DNA of 64,000 bases from Cannabis sativa (GCF_029168945.1 NC_083604.1:68960211-69024210), one strand, 5' to 3'; shown: positions 1 to 11,897, counted from the stretch's first letter. Translations and numbers: made by a program. The notes: generated from the letters alone by a model not told the origin.

Positions 1-262
1 AGAGAGAAGGGAGATGTGAGTGGGGGAGAGGGAGAGAGAGGGTGTGAGTGGAGAATGGGTGAAAAGAAAGGGAGGTTGCAAGCAAAGAGTGGGTAAAGAG
101 AAGCGAGAGGTTGCGAGTGGAGAGTGGTGAGAGAGTCTGGTGTGTGTGCGAGTGGTGAGTGGAGAGGGAGAGTGGTGTGTGTGCGAGTTGTGAGTGGTGA
201 GGGAGAGTGGTGTGTGTGCGATTGGTGACTAGTGAGGAGCATGGTGTGTGTGCGAGTGGTGA
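1..262. repeat. GA/GT-rich minisatellite, about 35-bp unit
   Basis: Purine-rich, strongly strand-biased low-complexity DNA. From 141 a unit beginning tgtgtgtgcgag recurs at 141, 176, 211 and 245, a period of 35, 35 and 34 bases. Units differ by a few substitutions. The part before 141 has the same composition without a clear period. The array starts at the window edge, so its full length is unknown. Confidence 0.8.
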
Positions 263-302
263 GGTAACTCAAGACCACCTGACACCCGACAACGGTACAT
301 GG

Positions 303-832
303 CACTACTACAAAAATAGACTTAGTGACTCCCACTTTTGTGTGGGTCACTAAAAAGTTAGTGGTGAGTTTTAGTGACCCGCACAAAAAGACTCTAAAAA
401 TTCAATGTTAGTGCCCTACAATATGTGTCACTAAAAATATGAAGGGTCACTATAGAGTAATTCCCATAATTTACTTTTTTTTTCTAAATATAAATTGCTA
501 ACTTGTAGTTATGCGCGGGGTGTGATTGGGTAAATGTGTCGTGACATGCATGGCGCGTCACTATATAACAACCTTAAATTATTATTTTTTTTTAAACAAA
601 ATGCTAGGTTATAATAAAAAAATATATTGCTGAGCTTTAATTATTGTCTATTTCTCATTTTTTTCTCTCATTATTTCTCTTTTCTTATATAAAAAAAAAA
701 ATCTTAAATTTTCTAAACCCGTAATACTCAACCGCACCCTTCTTCCTTCTCAGCCGCACGCCTCTTTCTCAACCGTACCTTCTCTCTTCCCAGCACCGGT
801 AAGGCTTTGACCACCGTTGACCACCTTCTCCT
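303..832 (+). mobile_element. CACTA transposon terminus with leader-like DNA
   Basis: CACTACTACAAAAATAG at 303 is a typical CACTA (En/Spm) end. It is followed by subterminal copies of gtcactaaaa and its complement agtgac between 325 and 460, as expected for transposase-binding repeats. From about 720 the DNA becomes pyrimidine-rich and resembles a transcript leader. It continues after the solo LTR at 2691. The opposite CACTA end is not identified, so the element may be truncated. Confidence 0.6.
828..832. repeat. 5-bp target-site duplication CTCCT (left)
   Basis: CTCCT directly precedes TGTTGGG at 833 and recurs at 2691-2695 directly after CCAACA. It marks the integrase-mediated insertion of the LTR between them. 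Confidence 0.85.
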
Positions 833-2690
833 TGTTGGGTTTTGTGCCCTAAATAAAACTCATTTTAATATAATCAAATTTACTAATTAATAAAGATCAG
901 AAATAACATTTTATGTTGCATGGTTCACATGATTTATTTCATGATTGTTTAATGTATAAATTCTATTAAGTCCAGAACATATGTATTTGTTAATGATTAT
1001 AGTGTTGTCAGCACAGTGGAATATAATCTTGATTATATGTTCGAAAGTTTAATTCCCCGATTTGTTAGTTCAATGGATTTAGACTGGCATGATAATCAGC
1101 GATAGGTATGCTTACACTTTGGATAAGTGTTATGTCCTTTGCAGGGCATTGTCAAGTATACATTGGAAGGGACCGATATTGAACTTTGATTAGATATGAT
1201 AAATTAATTGTAATATCTATTCAATTCAATATCACCTAGTTGATCCTAGATCAAATGATCTTAATCCTGATATGGTTAGTTCGATCTCAAGAGTATTATA
1301 CATGTTCTTTGATTTGTTAGTTAAGCCTACTTTTTGGTCAGGGTGATACATACATTTTGGGAACATGGTAGTACAATTGAGTGGGAGTGTTAATCATAGA
1401 TATGGAATCTATAGCTTCTATAGGTATTTAAAATTGAAACGATGATTTCCTTCGAGCTTGCTAAATAGTGATAAATGATAGAACATTCATTTTAGTGACT
1501 ATATTAATTCACTAAAATATCATTTATAGGTGGCAAGTGTTTTAAGGATAAAATACATTGAAATGGTGTAACGGTAATTTTATCCATATGCAATGTAGTT
1601 CATCTATAGAGGATCATTGATTATTGGGATTATAACAATAGATAATTAATAGTGTATCTATATCGTGGAACATATAGAGCGTTCTATATGATTGAGAGTG
1701 CAATTCCAAGTTCTATGCGTGGATGCGACAAGGAATTAATAAGTCAGTGAATTTACCTGGTAAGTTCTGGGTTTGCTTATTGGAAGCTCGGTTATATAGG
1801 CCCATGGTCCCCATACTAGTTGAGACCATACTACTTGTAAGACTCACTTAATTGATTTTAATTAATCAATTATAATTCTAAAATTAGACTATGTCTAGTT
1901 TATGAATTTTCACTAAGGCAAAATTGTGAAGAAAATAAATTTTAGGTTTATTTATTAATTAAGAGACTTTATATGTCTAATTAATAAATATATTAAATGA
2001 CAATATTATTTAATAATTAATTTATAGTTATTAAATAATTGGAATTGACATTTAAGTGGTTAAATTAGAAAATTGGCGTTTTTGAGAAAATGAAATAGAA
2101 AAATGATAAAATGGCAAAATTGCAAAGTGGGGCCCAATAACATCCTATGGCCGGCCACACTAGTGGATTTTACCATTTATTTTTTTATTATTTTAATGCC
2201 AAATAAATCTAACCTAAACCTAGGTGGTTACCTATAAATAGATAGTGATTGCTCACACTTAAAGATTGATGAAATTCATTGTCTTCAGAAAATTGAGCCT
2301 CCAGCCTATTCTATTCCTATGGCCGAACCTCATTCTCTTCTATTTTCTTCTTAAAATTTTCATACCTTGAGTGATAGAGTGAGTGCCCACACACATCAAG
2401 TGGTATCTCAATCATAGTGTGGAGGATTTTGAAGAATTCAATCAACAAGAAGGAGAATCGGACTCAAGAAGGAGAGAAAGAGATCCAGGTTCAGATCTTG
2501 ATAATGCTCAGCTACAGAAAGGAATCAAGGGCTAGAGATCTGAACGGAATGAGTCATTATATTCCGCTGCACCCAATGTAAGATTTTCTTAAACCCTTAT
2601 GTGTTTATTTCATTGTTTTAGAATTCATATCACGATGTTAATGAAACATACTTGTTAATAAATATAGATCCTGGTAAAGTATTTCCAACA
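833..2690 (+). mobile_element. Solo LTR of an LTR retrotransposon (1.86 kb)
   Basis: Begins TGTTGGG and ends CCAACA, flanked by a perfect 5-bp duplication CTCCT, with no PBS, polypurine tract or internal coding region. This is the footprint of LTR-LTR recombination. A TATA-like ctataaatag lies at about 2231, consistent with an LTR promoter. A diverged copy lies in the opposite orientation at 61726-63556, matching over most of its length by eye. It was inserted inside the leader-like DNA of the CACTA-related segment at 303-832 and 2696-3150. The lineage cannot be named without internal genes. Confidence 0.85.
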
Positions 2691-2695
2691 CTCCT

Positions 2696-3150
2696 CCCCA
2701 GTTCTCTTAATCGCGCACTATCCTCAGCTTACTCATTCGGCCTCTCTCTCCTTTCTCATTTTCTTTTCGCGCACGAGCCTCGTCCAGGACAGATGGCCAT
2801 TGTCTTCCTTCTGCCTCGCCTTGGACTCCATTAGCCAAAGTTTTGAGATCTCCATCATGATCGCCCAAGGTAGACAGGTTTTTTTCTACTTTTTATTTTT
2901 TTGTTTGTCTCTCTCTCGCTCTCTCTTGTGGTGACAGCATTTATTTTTCTGTGCAGCGATCTCAGCTCGTGGTGACAGCATTTGAAGCTCGCCATGGATC
3001 TCAGCTCGGGGTTCGTTTGAATCATGCTCTGGATCTCGGCTCGTGGTTCGTTGGAAGCTCACCATGGATCTAATTTGTTTTAGGTTTTTTTGGTTCTAAT
3101 GGTCTATTTCTGTTCGGCTTGGGTACTAGTACGGGATTAGCAACCCAAGC
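2696..3150. other. Leader-like, non-coding DNA continuing across the solo LTR
   Basis: The pyrimidine-rich leader resumes after the LTR. It contains a possible splice donor near cccaag/gtagac (2865-2875) and three loose copies of a gatctcagctcgtggt-type motif between 2960 and 3070. No open reading frame of note was found. It may be the 5' part of a transposon-borne or captured transcription unit. Confidence 0.35.
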
Positions 3151-3163
3151 TGGGTAGAAAGCT

Positions 3164-5407
3164 TCAATTATGAAATTGTTGTTGCACAACTTTTTTTATC
3201 TCTTCTTTTAGTGCTAGGGTTTGTTCCTTATCCAACAATATTCTTTTTTGTTGAACATGCCAGAAATTAGGATCAATATTTACGGCGTGTGAAATGATAG
3301 AAGAATGGATTCTGACCATGTCCTCATGTGACCATGCAAAAATGTCTAAGTTCGCTCTTAAAAATCTTATCAATACTGATTTTACTTCGAGCAGCAAACC
3401 TTTTCCGATTTTGAGTTTCCTGGTCTGAACATTTGGGTCGATTCCAATCTCTTCTAGTTCTTCCACTGGCCCAACATTTGTATTTGGTTCCCCAAGTCGG
3501 GAATCCACATCTTCATCCCTGCCTTGGGTGGTTCCCTATTTGGCAATGTCTTTTCCCTTTTCCGAACTCTGACTAGAGGATACTTCCTTTTTAGCCTTAT
3601 CAGGGCAAGGTTATAACATTCACGTGCAACTTGTTGATTTCCTCTCAGGCACCCGACCCCATTCTTCGTTGGAAACTTAAGGCACGAATGAAATATCGAC
3701 GTAACAGCTTTTAGGTCACATTAGGCTGGTCGGCCCAACATGACATTAAAGGCTGATGGAACATCCAATATCAAAAATTGTACCATTACAGTTATGCTCT
3801 TCGGAGCTTGCCCAATAGTGAGGGGTAGGCAAATTTTCCCTAGAGGTGCAACACTCTGGCCGCAGAAACCATATACGGGCTGAAGGCAGGGAGTTAGATC
3901 TTTGAGTTGGAGCCCCATTTTTTCATATGGTGTTTTGAACAGGATATTTGCAGAGGCTCCATTATCTATCATAATTTGGGCCACCCTTTTGTTGGCTATC
4001 TGTACTTTTACGACCAACGGATCGTTGTGCGGGAAATTAACTTTGACAGCATCCTCTTCATTGAACGTTATGGTGGGTTCCCCTGCCCGCGGTACTTTTG
4101 GCTTCCTTTCTTCAACGATCAGGACGACTTCTTTTTGCTCGTGCTGTAACGTTCAGGCATACCTTTCCTGGGCTTTGCCTGAATCTCTAACTATGTGTGG
4201 GCCCCCAATTATAACTTGCAAATGCTCATCCACAGGTGGTGGCAGTAAATCTTGGTGATTGTCTGCTTGGGCGACCCTCTGATTTTGATCGATCTTGACA
4301 TATTTTTGCACGTGCGGGTTATTCTTTCTTATTAGAAACTCAATTTCTTGCTTTAAATTGTTGCATTCATTGGTGTCATGGCCATAATCTCCATGAAAAC
4401 GGCAAAACTTGGTGTCATGGCCAGACCTTGGAACATGTTTTTCAGTTCATCCAACTATGCTTGCACAGATGGATGAACTTGTTCGGCCTCTTGGCCGACT
4501 AGGGTCACGTCAGGATTCTTTGAGCTGGATTTTGAGCACTGGCCCCGGGCTGAGTGGCTGGTGAGACATACTGTTCGTCTAACCCTCTCCTTCTGTTGAG
4601 ATCTTCCCTAAGATCATGAGTTGTTCCCAGTCTATTAAATATAGATGCATTAGGTTGTCTTAATGACTGGTTGGTTTGGCCGAGCACTTGGCTGGAACCG
4701 TTAGTCTGAGTGGAGTTATTAGGTATAATCCCTCCTGACGAGTTACTAGATAAGGTCTGACCGCCTATCGCTTGGCCCACAGGCGGAACCTGTGACCGGG
4801 GATTGGGCAGCTGACCGTTCAGAGTCTGAAAAGTGTTCCCAACTGGATCTTCGTCTGACTCGCCTAGCGGGATGCTGGTTGCAGGTTACTAATTAGTAGC
4901 TTGGTAGGCTCTTCGTATCAGTACGGTGGCTTGTCTTGTTCGGTTGTCAATGGCTGCTTGTTGAGCCCTCAACGTTTCCACTTCTTTATCCCTCCATTCA
5001 GTGAACAGACGCCTTTGCTCTTCAAATGCAAGGTTCACTGCAGCACGAAGCTCTTCCTGATCATGATGTAGAGTATTAGTATGGCCTTGCATGAGTCCAA
5101 GAGCATCACGGAGGTTCTGGATTTCGGTGTCGTCTCCAACGGTTGTTCGGACATTTGTTGTTGGCGGAACTCCAGTACTGGGAATACCTAGATTGGCTGC
5201 TGAACTGGTATTTCCAGTCTCTTGCACACCGGGCGTGATTCCATTCAAATGAGACGTCACACCATGACCCACGGTTGGTGGTTGCATGATGAGTTGTTCA
5301 GGATTTGTGGCTGGTGGAACCCTTGCATTTCCTGGATTCTGTAGTGCGGGATCCACTGCCGGTGGATCTACCTGATCGACCACGCCTCTACGAATTTGTA
5401 CCACCAT
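3164..5407 (-). pseudogene. Ty3/gypsy Tat-lineage gag-protease remnant
   Basis: Reading leftward from 5407, the pieces are in gypsy order. First comes a gag N-terminal part starting MVVQIRRGV (5407-4889) that ends in a stop. Next is a gag segment at 4780-4505. A gag-end motif FCRFHGDYGHDTNEC lies at about 4410-4365. A retropepsin domain lies at 4017-3721 with the DNGAS active site and the later flap and hydrophobic segments. Last is the protease-RT linker (3508-3164, with DIFAWSHEDM). Reverse transcriptase, RNase H and integrase are missing to the left, so the element is 3'-truncated. Stops and frame changes separate the pieces. The gag-end motif and DNG protease fit the Tat lineage, which is a family-level inference. 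Conserved pre-gag DNA with ggtgctttcattgagaga lies just upstream (about 5473-5455). Confidence 0.8.
3721..4017 (-). pseudogene. Retropepsin-like protease domain of the Tat gypsy element
   Basis: A 98-codon open stretch holding the aspartic protease fold of Ty3/gypsy. The active site reads IMIDNGASANILF, and VMLGRPA closes the domain. It would cleave the gag-pol polyprotein in the virus-like particle. In Tat elements DNG instead of DTG/DSG is common, so the site need not be dead. The surrounding gag and linker frames are broken. Confidence 0.8.
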
Positions 5408-5507
5408 CGTGTTTATGATTAAATTTGAAGTAAAGAGCAAATTTATGATTCTTTCTCTCAATGAAAGCACCAAAATATTGACCTCGCTTTTAGCCAACGA
5501 CAATGAG

Positions 5508-6039
5508 TCTTAATTGTAAGTGATAAGTGATATAGTTTAGATATAGTATGAAAAGATAAATAAAGAACACACAATTTTTAAAGAGGTTCAGCCCTGAGCA
5601 GTTCGGTAATAGCCTACTCCCCTTGATTTGTATTGACTTAAGAACAAAGAATACGGTGATTCTTCTCTTAAAGCTCTTACAATGACATCTCTGAGTATGC
5701 TCTCTTAGATAATTCTTTCGACCCTTTGCCCAGTGAGAATAGATCACTATTTATAGGGCTATATGTTTGAGGGAAGATTTCCCTTTTTCTTACAATGTCT
5801 ATAATTGGTAAGATTACACATTACATATATAGAATACACAGATTGTGGGATTTGGACAGCTTGCCATATCCCTGTGATACGATCCCAGATTTGTTGGGAT
5901 TGCTCTTGTGCTTCACGATGCAAATGCTGGAATTGCTAAGTATTGATATGTTATTCGGATTGTCCACTGCTCGGTTGGGAGGACCTCGTCCGTACAGGTA
6001 TACACGGTGCTCGGCTCAGAACATCTCCTTCGGTCAAAT
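5508..6039 (-). mobile_element. LTR remnant of the Tat gypsy element (inner part)
   Basis: The DNA upstream of gag on the minus strand has no coding capacity and continues without change up to the LINE insertion point at 6040. It resumes at 10791. Together these give an LTR-like segment of about 600 bp ending near 10852 in ..ggggcaca, i.e. a TGTG start on the minus strand. Exact LTR ends are uncertain because no second copy is present. Confidence 0.5.
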
Positions 6040-6051
6040 ATGGGGAACCAC
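6040..6051. repeat. 12-bp LINE target-site duplication (left copy)
   Basis: ATGGGGAACCAC here matches 10779-10790 exactly. The right copy directly follows the poly(A) tail, the hallmark of target-primed reverse transcription. Confidence 0.92.
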
Positions 6052-6058
6052 CGGAGTT

Positions 6059-7348
6059 ATGGCAAAAAGAGCGAAAATGGCCGGGAAAGGCAAATCGAAG
6101 GGCAAGAAACCTGGTCCCTCATCCTCTGATAGAGTCATTAAGACTCGATCTATGGATGCTGTTTTGGGGATACAAGAATTGGAATTCGAAGATGCTGAAG
6201 AATCAATAGAACAGTACCAAGAACCAATGGAACTGTACATTGAGAAGGTTTTTTCACCGGAGGAATCGGAGGCGATTATTTTCAGGCAAAGTGAGATTCG
6301 ACAGGATTTTTCGGAGTGGCTCGCGATTGCAAATCGTGCTTCTCGGGATGTCAACACTGGGAAGAGGGTTTCTCCCCCGATTCTCAGATCTAGCATTGTG
6401 AGAAATCTGGAGACTTCGTTTGTTAAATCAGGGCTGGAAACAGAGAAAACAGAAGTGAAGAAGAAAATTAAGATTGAATTTGAGGATATTGCAGATGAGG
6501 TTAACTACTGGCAGCCATCTTTGGTCTGCTATGTTATTGGAGCTAACCCTCCAATTAGCATTTTGGAAGGATTTGTGAGGAGATTATGGAAAGATGATGT
6601 GGTGAAAGTGGGTTTGCTGGCCAAAGGTATATTCATCATTCGATTTCAGAATTTAGAGCAGCGAGACAAGGTCATGGAACAGGGATATGTATTCTTTGAT
6701 CGCAAGCCAATGGTTATGAAGCCATGGAATCCAATCGATGATTTTACTAAGGAAGAGGTATCTAAGGTTCCTACGTGGGTACAACTCAAAGGCCTAGACA
6801 TCAAGTATTGGGGAGAGTCTTCCCTATTCAAGATTGTAGGCCAGCTGGGGGAACCTCTGCAAGTTGATAATGTGACGAGGAATCGAGATAGGCTGCAGTA
6901 CCCCAGAGTTCTCATTCAGGTAAGTCTTGATCAGGATTTTCCTGAAAGAATTTCCTTTATTGATGAATTCGATCATGACGTGTCTTTGGATGTTAAATAT
7001 GAATGGTTGCCACTAGTGTGCTATAATTGTTCTGGCATTGGGCATAAAACTTCAGAATGCAGGAAGAAAGAAGGGATAAAAGAACCTGTTAAATAGGTTT
7101 GGCTACCAAAGAAACCATCAAAAGAAAAAGAGATTGTTAAAGATGCTGAAGGGTTTCAGAAGGTCATCAAGGGCAAGAAATTTAATGCAGGGCAGGAGGT
7201 TGAACAGACAACTGTCAGAAATATGTTTGATTCTCTTGCTGTAGAACCTGGAAACATAGATGATGTTGAGATGGAAATGAAGGAAACAGAGGTCGGAAGT
7301 GGGAAGAACACAGGAGGGGAGGGAGATCCCTCTTCCTCAAATGGATAG
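6059..7348 (+). pseudogene. LINE ORF1: DUF4283 / CCHC RNA-binding protein, one internal stop
   Basis: Start MAKRAKMAGKGKSKGK at 6059. The open frame extends further upstream, but that part belongs to the target DNA and lies outside the duplication. A Lys-rich N-terminus is followed by a DUF4283 domain (about residues 140-300, with WQPSLVCYVIGANPP and AKGIFIIRF). A CCHC knuckle CYNCSGIGHKTSEC ends the conserved part. These proteins coat LINE RNA to form the RNP. A TAG at 7094-7096 interrupts the frame, but the same frame continues (VWLPKKPSKEKE..) to TAG 7346-7348. Glutamine in the parent copy is a likely guess for the stop codon. Full length would be about 430 codons. The end overlaps the ORF2 start by 8 bases. 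Confidence 0.88.
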
Positions 7349-10300
7349 GTTTCTTTGTTGGAATGTAAGAGGGGTTAACAGCCAGCATAAACACAATGAA
7401 ATCAAGCAATTGATTCACTCGAAACAAGCTGGGTTTGTGAGCCTCTTAGAAACAAAAGTACAGAATAAGAATATGGGAGCTTTGTATTCAAGTCTCTTTC
7501 AAGGTTGGTGTTTTTCTACTAACAATCCTTGGATAGATAAAGGTAGAATAGTTGTAGCTTGGCAGCCAAGTGTATATAATGTAGATATTCAATATTGCTC
7601 TAGCCAAATAATGCATTGTTATGTCCAGTCTCAACAACAAGCAGGGAAGTTTCATGTGTCAATGATCTATGCCTTCAATGAAGAGAGGAAAAGAGAAGAT
7701 TTATGGGTTGAACTAGAAGAATTGGCAAAGAGAATCAAGGAACCATGGATGTTAATGGGAGATTTTAATGAGATTATGAATGGTGATGAGAGAGTTGGGA
7801 GGAGAGCTCACTGCTGCCCATCTCAGCGACTTAAAGATTGTATGGAAAATTGCAATATGGTTGATTTGAAACATTCAGGGTCATTCTTCACTTGGAATAA
7901 TAAACAGAAGCCTGAGGAAAGGATTTTTTCCAAAATAGATCGAGTCATGGTCAATTCACACTGGATAAACAATTTTCCTTGCTCCGAAGCTGTATTCTTA
8001 CCTGAACTGAGTTTTGATCATACTCCTATCTTAGTAACAATTTATGAGGATAGGAGTTATGGGAGGAAGCCGTTTAGGTACTTCAACATGTGGAAGCAAG
8101 CGCCTGATTATGATGCATTAGTAACAAACTCCTGGAATGAGGTATGTATGGGAACCAAAATGTTCTGTATTGTACAGAAACTAAAAAAGCTGAAGACAGT
8201 TTTGAAACGCATTAATCACACAGGGTTCTCTGAAATTCAAAAGACAAAAAGTATCACAAGAGAGATGTTGGCTGAGTTGCAATCCAAGCTGAATCTAGAT
8301 CCTCAAAATACAGAGATTATGTACCAGGAGCAGGAAGCAAGAACCAAGTTTGCTGAAGTGAGTAAGGCCCTAGCTAGCTTCCTGGCACAAAAAGCAAAAG
8401 TAAGTTGGGCTAAATTTGGGGATGACAACTCTCACATTTTTCATGCTTCTCTAAAATTGAGAAGAATTCATAATAGAATTTTCTCGATTGAGGATGAGTA
8501 TGGAAATTGGTGTGACACCCCAGATAAAGTTCAACATGCTTTCTTGGATTATTACAAAAAGTTGCTTGGAACTACAATACAGCCTAGAAGGAATGTAAAT
8601 CAAGCAATTGTGGATTTGGGCCCTAAGATAAACAATATTCACATGGAAATCTTAATGGCAGAGTACACAAAGAATGAAGTTGAAGAAGCAATATTTGCCA
8701 TTGATAAAAATAAAGCTCCTGGGCCAGATGGTTATGGGATCTTTCAAGATAACTGGAAGATAGTGGGGAATGACTTTATTATTGTCTTTTCTAAACTCAG
8801 GGAAGATTTTAAAGGAGATTAATGCCACTACTATAACTCTGATTCCAAAGTCAAAATGCCCTAAGAGTGTAGTAGACTTCAGACCCATTTCTTGTTGTAA
8901 TGTCATTTACAAGGCTGCTACTAAAGTGATTTGCAATCGGCTGAGAAGGATTTTACCTGATCTTATAGCAGGGAATCAAGGTGGATTTGTTCATGGGAGG
9001 TTCATTGCTCACAATGTGCTTGTTTGCCAAGACTTAGTCAGATTATATGGGAGGAAAAATTGCAAGCCAAGTAGTATGATCAAGATTGATCTGAGGAAAG
9101 CATATGACACCATAGAATGGGGCTTTATTGAGGAGATGATGAGAGCACTTGGTTTTCCTAGTAAGTTCATTAATCTCATTATGGAATGCATATGTACACC
9201 TAAGTTCTCCTTATTATTGAATGGTACTATGTGTGGATTTTTCAATTCCAAGAGAGGGTTAAGACAAGGAGACCCGATGTCTCCCTTGCTCTTTGTTCTG
9301 GGAATGGAGTACCTTTCGAGAATTTTCAAGAAGGTTGGTGAATGGCCTGGTTTTAAATACCATGACAAATGCAGTCAAATGAAACTGAATCATCTATGCT
9401 TTGCAGATGATCTGTTAGTGTTTTGTAATGGAGATTTCATCTCCATCATGATGCCAAATGAACAAAAAACAGCAATTTACTGCTCGGGCATGCCTGAAAA
9501 TGAAGTAAATAGAATTCTAGAGGCATCTAATTACAAGAGAAGCTCTCTTCCTTTCAGGTACCTAGGTATTCCAATTTGCTCTAAGAAGATATCTAGAGTT
9601 GAATGTCAATGTTTGTTAGAAAAAATGACTAGCAGGATTCGATGTTGGAGTTCAAGGAATCTATCATACATGGGTAGGGTCACCTTGATAAACTCGGTTT
9701 TGCTTGCCATACACACATATTGGGCTCAGATTTTTGTATTGCCCAAGCAACTATTGAAGGACATAGAGGCAACATGCAGGTCCTTTCTTTGGAAAGGCAT
9801 ACAAGAGGCAGCAGGGCCTGGTTTAGTGGCATGGGAGTTCATTTGCAGACCAAAAGCTGTTGGGGGCTGGGATTTAGGAACATTCCGCAATGGAACATAG
9901 CAGCTTTAGGGAGATATGTTTGGGACATAGCAAGCAAGAAGGACTGTCTTTTTGTGAAATGGATTCACATGGTATATCTGAAAGAGCAGAGCTGGTGGAG
10001 TTATATTGCTCCACAGGATTGCAGTTGGGCTTGGAAAAAAATTGTTGCTGTTAAGAACAAGTTCCAGCAAAAAGGAGACATGGAGAGCTTTGTACAGCAG
10101 AGATATCGAGTTAAGCAAGGGTACCTTGACCTTTTCCCAGAGCATCCTAAACTTCCATGGTGCAATCTGGTTTGGGATAGATTAATTATTCCCAAGCATA
10201 GATTCATTCTATGGTTAGTTCTTTGGAAAAGACTGAACATAAAGGAAAGAGTAAGTAAATATAATCCTACCATAGACACTACTTGTGTTTTATGTGGGAA

Positions 10301-10655
10301 AGGAGATGAAAACATAGAACACTTGTTCTTTCAATGTGCATATAGTTCAGAATGTTTGCAGACAATCAAAGTATCTCTGCAATGGAATACACCAGCAGCT
10401 GATATTCCCAAACTGCTGCAAATCTGCCATAAAACGAAGAGATTCCCTACAGTTAAGAAGAGCATGATAAACACAATGTTGGCTAGTCTTGTGTATCATA
10501 TATGGAAGACAAGAAATGACATACTCTGGAATCAGCAAAGAGGTCTCACGAGCAGAACACTTCAGCAAACTAAGCACACCAGTAAGCTGAGAATTCAAGC
10601 TTGGCCGCCTAAGAAAGCAAAGCATGAGGATATAGATTGGATACTAGAAATTTAA
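7341..10655 (+). pseudogene. LINE ORF2: endonuclease - reverse transcriptase - zf-RVT, frameshifted
   Basis: Starts MDRFLCWNVRGVN at 7341. The APE-type endonuclease shows LLETK, MGDFNEI, SKIDRVMVN and FDHTPIL (about residues 1-230). The reverse transcriptase follows with [38 protein letters not shown] and the catalytic FADDLLVF. The C-terminal zf-RVT domain shows CVLCGKGDENIEHLFFQC. There is no RNase H domain. One extra base in the T run 8787-8790 shifts the frame before [10 protein letters not shown]. One missing base in the G run 9862-9866 shifts it back. After [16 protein letters not shown] a short in-frame stretch normally present in the family seems lost (near 9440-9455). The protein would nick target DNA and copy LINE RNA at the site. 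Confidence 0.9.
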
Positions 10656-10778
10656 TTGTACATGATGATTAAAGTGTTATAAGTTGTTGTAACCAGTGTT
10701 GGGAAACATGGCATGAGCTGTAATGTAAAGTTTGGTATAGAGCAATAAAACTTTCTTATTCATCAAAAAAAAAAAAAA
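10656..10778 (+). terminator. LINE 3' UTR, AATAAA signal and poly(A) tail
   Basis: 123 bases after the ORF2 stop, with aataaa at 10743-10748 and an A run at 10764-10778, directly followed by the right target duplication. Confidence 0.85.
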
Positions 10779-10790
10779 ATGGGGAACCAC
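10779..10790. repeat. 12-bp LINE target-site duplication (right copy)
   Basis: ATGGGGAACCAC, identical to 6040-6051. Confidence 0.92.
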
Positions 10791-10852
10791 TTTCACGTGT
10801 CACCACCATGTGATGCCACGACAGAGTGCAAAAAGAGCAGATATGGGGCACA
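10791..10852 (-). mobile_element. Outer part of the Tat gypsy LTR
   Basis: Continues the non-coding LTR sequence interrupted at 6039 by the LINE. It ends in ggggcaca, giving TGTG on the minus strand, just where the CACTA subterminal repeats begin. No second LTR copy is available to fix the boundary. Confidence 0.45.
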
Positions 10853-10854
10853 TA

Positions 10855-11246
10855 TAATGGCTTTTTGCGTCAGTTATGGACCGATGCTAATAGTGTATAT
10901 ATATTTTTTATATTTCATCTTTTGCTTTGGTTTTTGTTTTAGCGTTGGATAGACAATTGACGCTAATTAATAATTATTTACATCGATGGATAACTGAAGC
11001 AAAATAGTGTATGTAATGGCTTTTTGCGTCGGTTATGGACCGACGCTAATAGTGTATATATATTTTTTATATTTTATCTTTTGCTTCGGTTTTTGTTTTA
11101 GCGTTGGATAGATAATCGACGCTAATTAACAATTATTTGCATCGATGGATAATTGAAGCAAAAAAAGTGTGGGTTGACTTTTGCATCGATTAACAAGTTT
11201 CATGAGATGCGTTGACAGACGCAAAAACTTCTTTTTAAAGTAGTGA
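10855..11246 (-). mobile_element. CACTA terminus with 159-bp subterminal duplication
   Basis: Ends aaagtagtg at 11246, the complement of a CACTA terminus (CACTACTTTAAAAAG). Inside, a segment beginning taatggctttttgcgtc occurs at 10855 and 11014, a tandem repeat of period 159. It contains many copies of gcgtcggtt / gacgctaa and their complements, the expected transposase-binding repeats. Similar motifs recur at 43920-44075, so the family has more than one trace in the window. The other end is not present here. Confidence 0.7.
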
Positions 11247-11897
11247 ACCCATATCAAACCAGAAACATAAACATAGAGATGAATCTAAATAGCTTACAGA
11301 CACAACAAGACATGAGAATTTTACTGGTTCAGATTTGAAGTTCAATATGAACTTGGTCCTGCTCCAGTTTGAAATCACTCCCACCTTTCTTTATTGATGA
11401 GAATTAGAGATATCAATTTCAGGAGCTACAAAGAAATATTCACAGTAAGTCATCCATGGTCTAATTCCTCAACACTCATTAACTCACTAACACGAGCCAA
11501 CATAATAATCAATGTTGTTCAATACAATTTTCCAATTCCAGCTCTCACTCTCAGATATCTCTCTCTAACTTCTCTCTCTAGCTACTATGTTGTGTTTTTC
11601 TATATATAGGCCAAAGGACCGTATATGATTGCTATATTATTTTTCGCTATGAGTTAGCTAATGAACAACTAATTACTAACTAACCGAATCTGGATTGAGG
11701 ATTTAAAAAATAATACCACACTATGAAATTTTCTAATATTCTCGAAAATTCCCTTATTTGTTTGTTTGTACGTTTGTTTTTATCCAAGAAAACTTCTAGG
11801 AATTTTTTTTTTATCTATTTCTAGCAAGTTTCTAGGTAGTTTCATCATTTCTCTCTTGCCTCTTGGGTAAATGGCTATATACAACCCTCCATTCATC
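11247..11897. other. Non-coding spacer
   Basis: AT-rich DNA with pyrimidine runs around 11540-11585. No supported gene or element was seen. A 71-codon open frame at 11394 has no recognisable similarity and ordinary composition. Confidence 0.4.

Larger units (their letters stand above)
6052..10778 (+). mobile_element. L1-like LINE, essentially full length
   Basis: A 4.73-kb non-LTR retrotransposon flanked by a perfect 12-bp target duplication. It carries ORF1 (DUF4283 plus CCHC zinc knuckle), ORF2 (endonuclease, reverse transcriptase, zf-RVT), an AATAAA signal at 10743-10748 and a poly(A) tail from about 10764. Only 7 bases lie between the left duplication and the ORF1 start, so a small 5' truncation is possible. 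It lies inside the Tat gypsy LTR. One in-frame stop in ORF1 and two 1-base frameshifts in ORF2 show it is no longer autonomous. The damage is light, so the insertion is moderately recent. Confidence 0.92.

Noticed and set aside
3721..4017. DNG instead of DTG/DSG at the gypsy protease active site as a sign of inactivation or novelty
   Set aside because: DNG-type sites are common in the Tat lineage of plant gypsy elements, so it is not unusual.
5795..6058. N-terminal extension of LINE ORF1 upstream of 6059
   Set aside because: It lies outside the target duplication at 6040-6051, so it is gypsy LTR DNA that happens to be open in the same frame.
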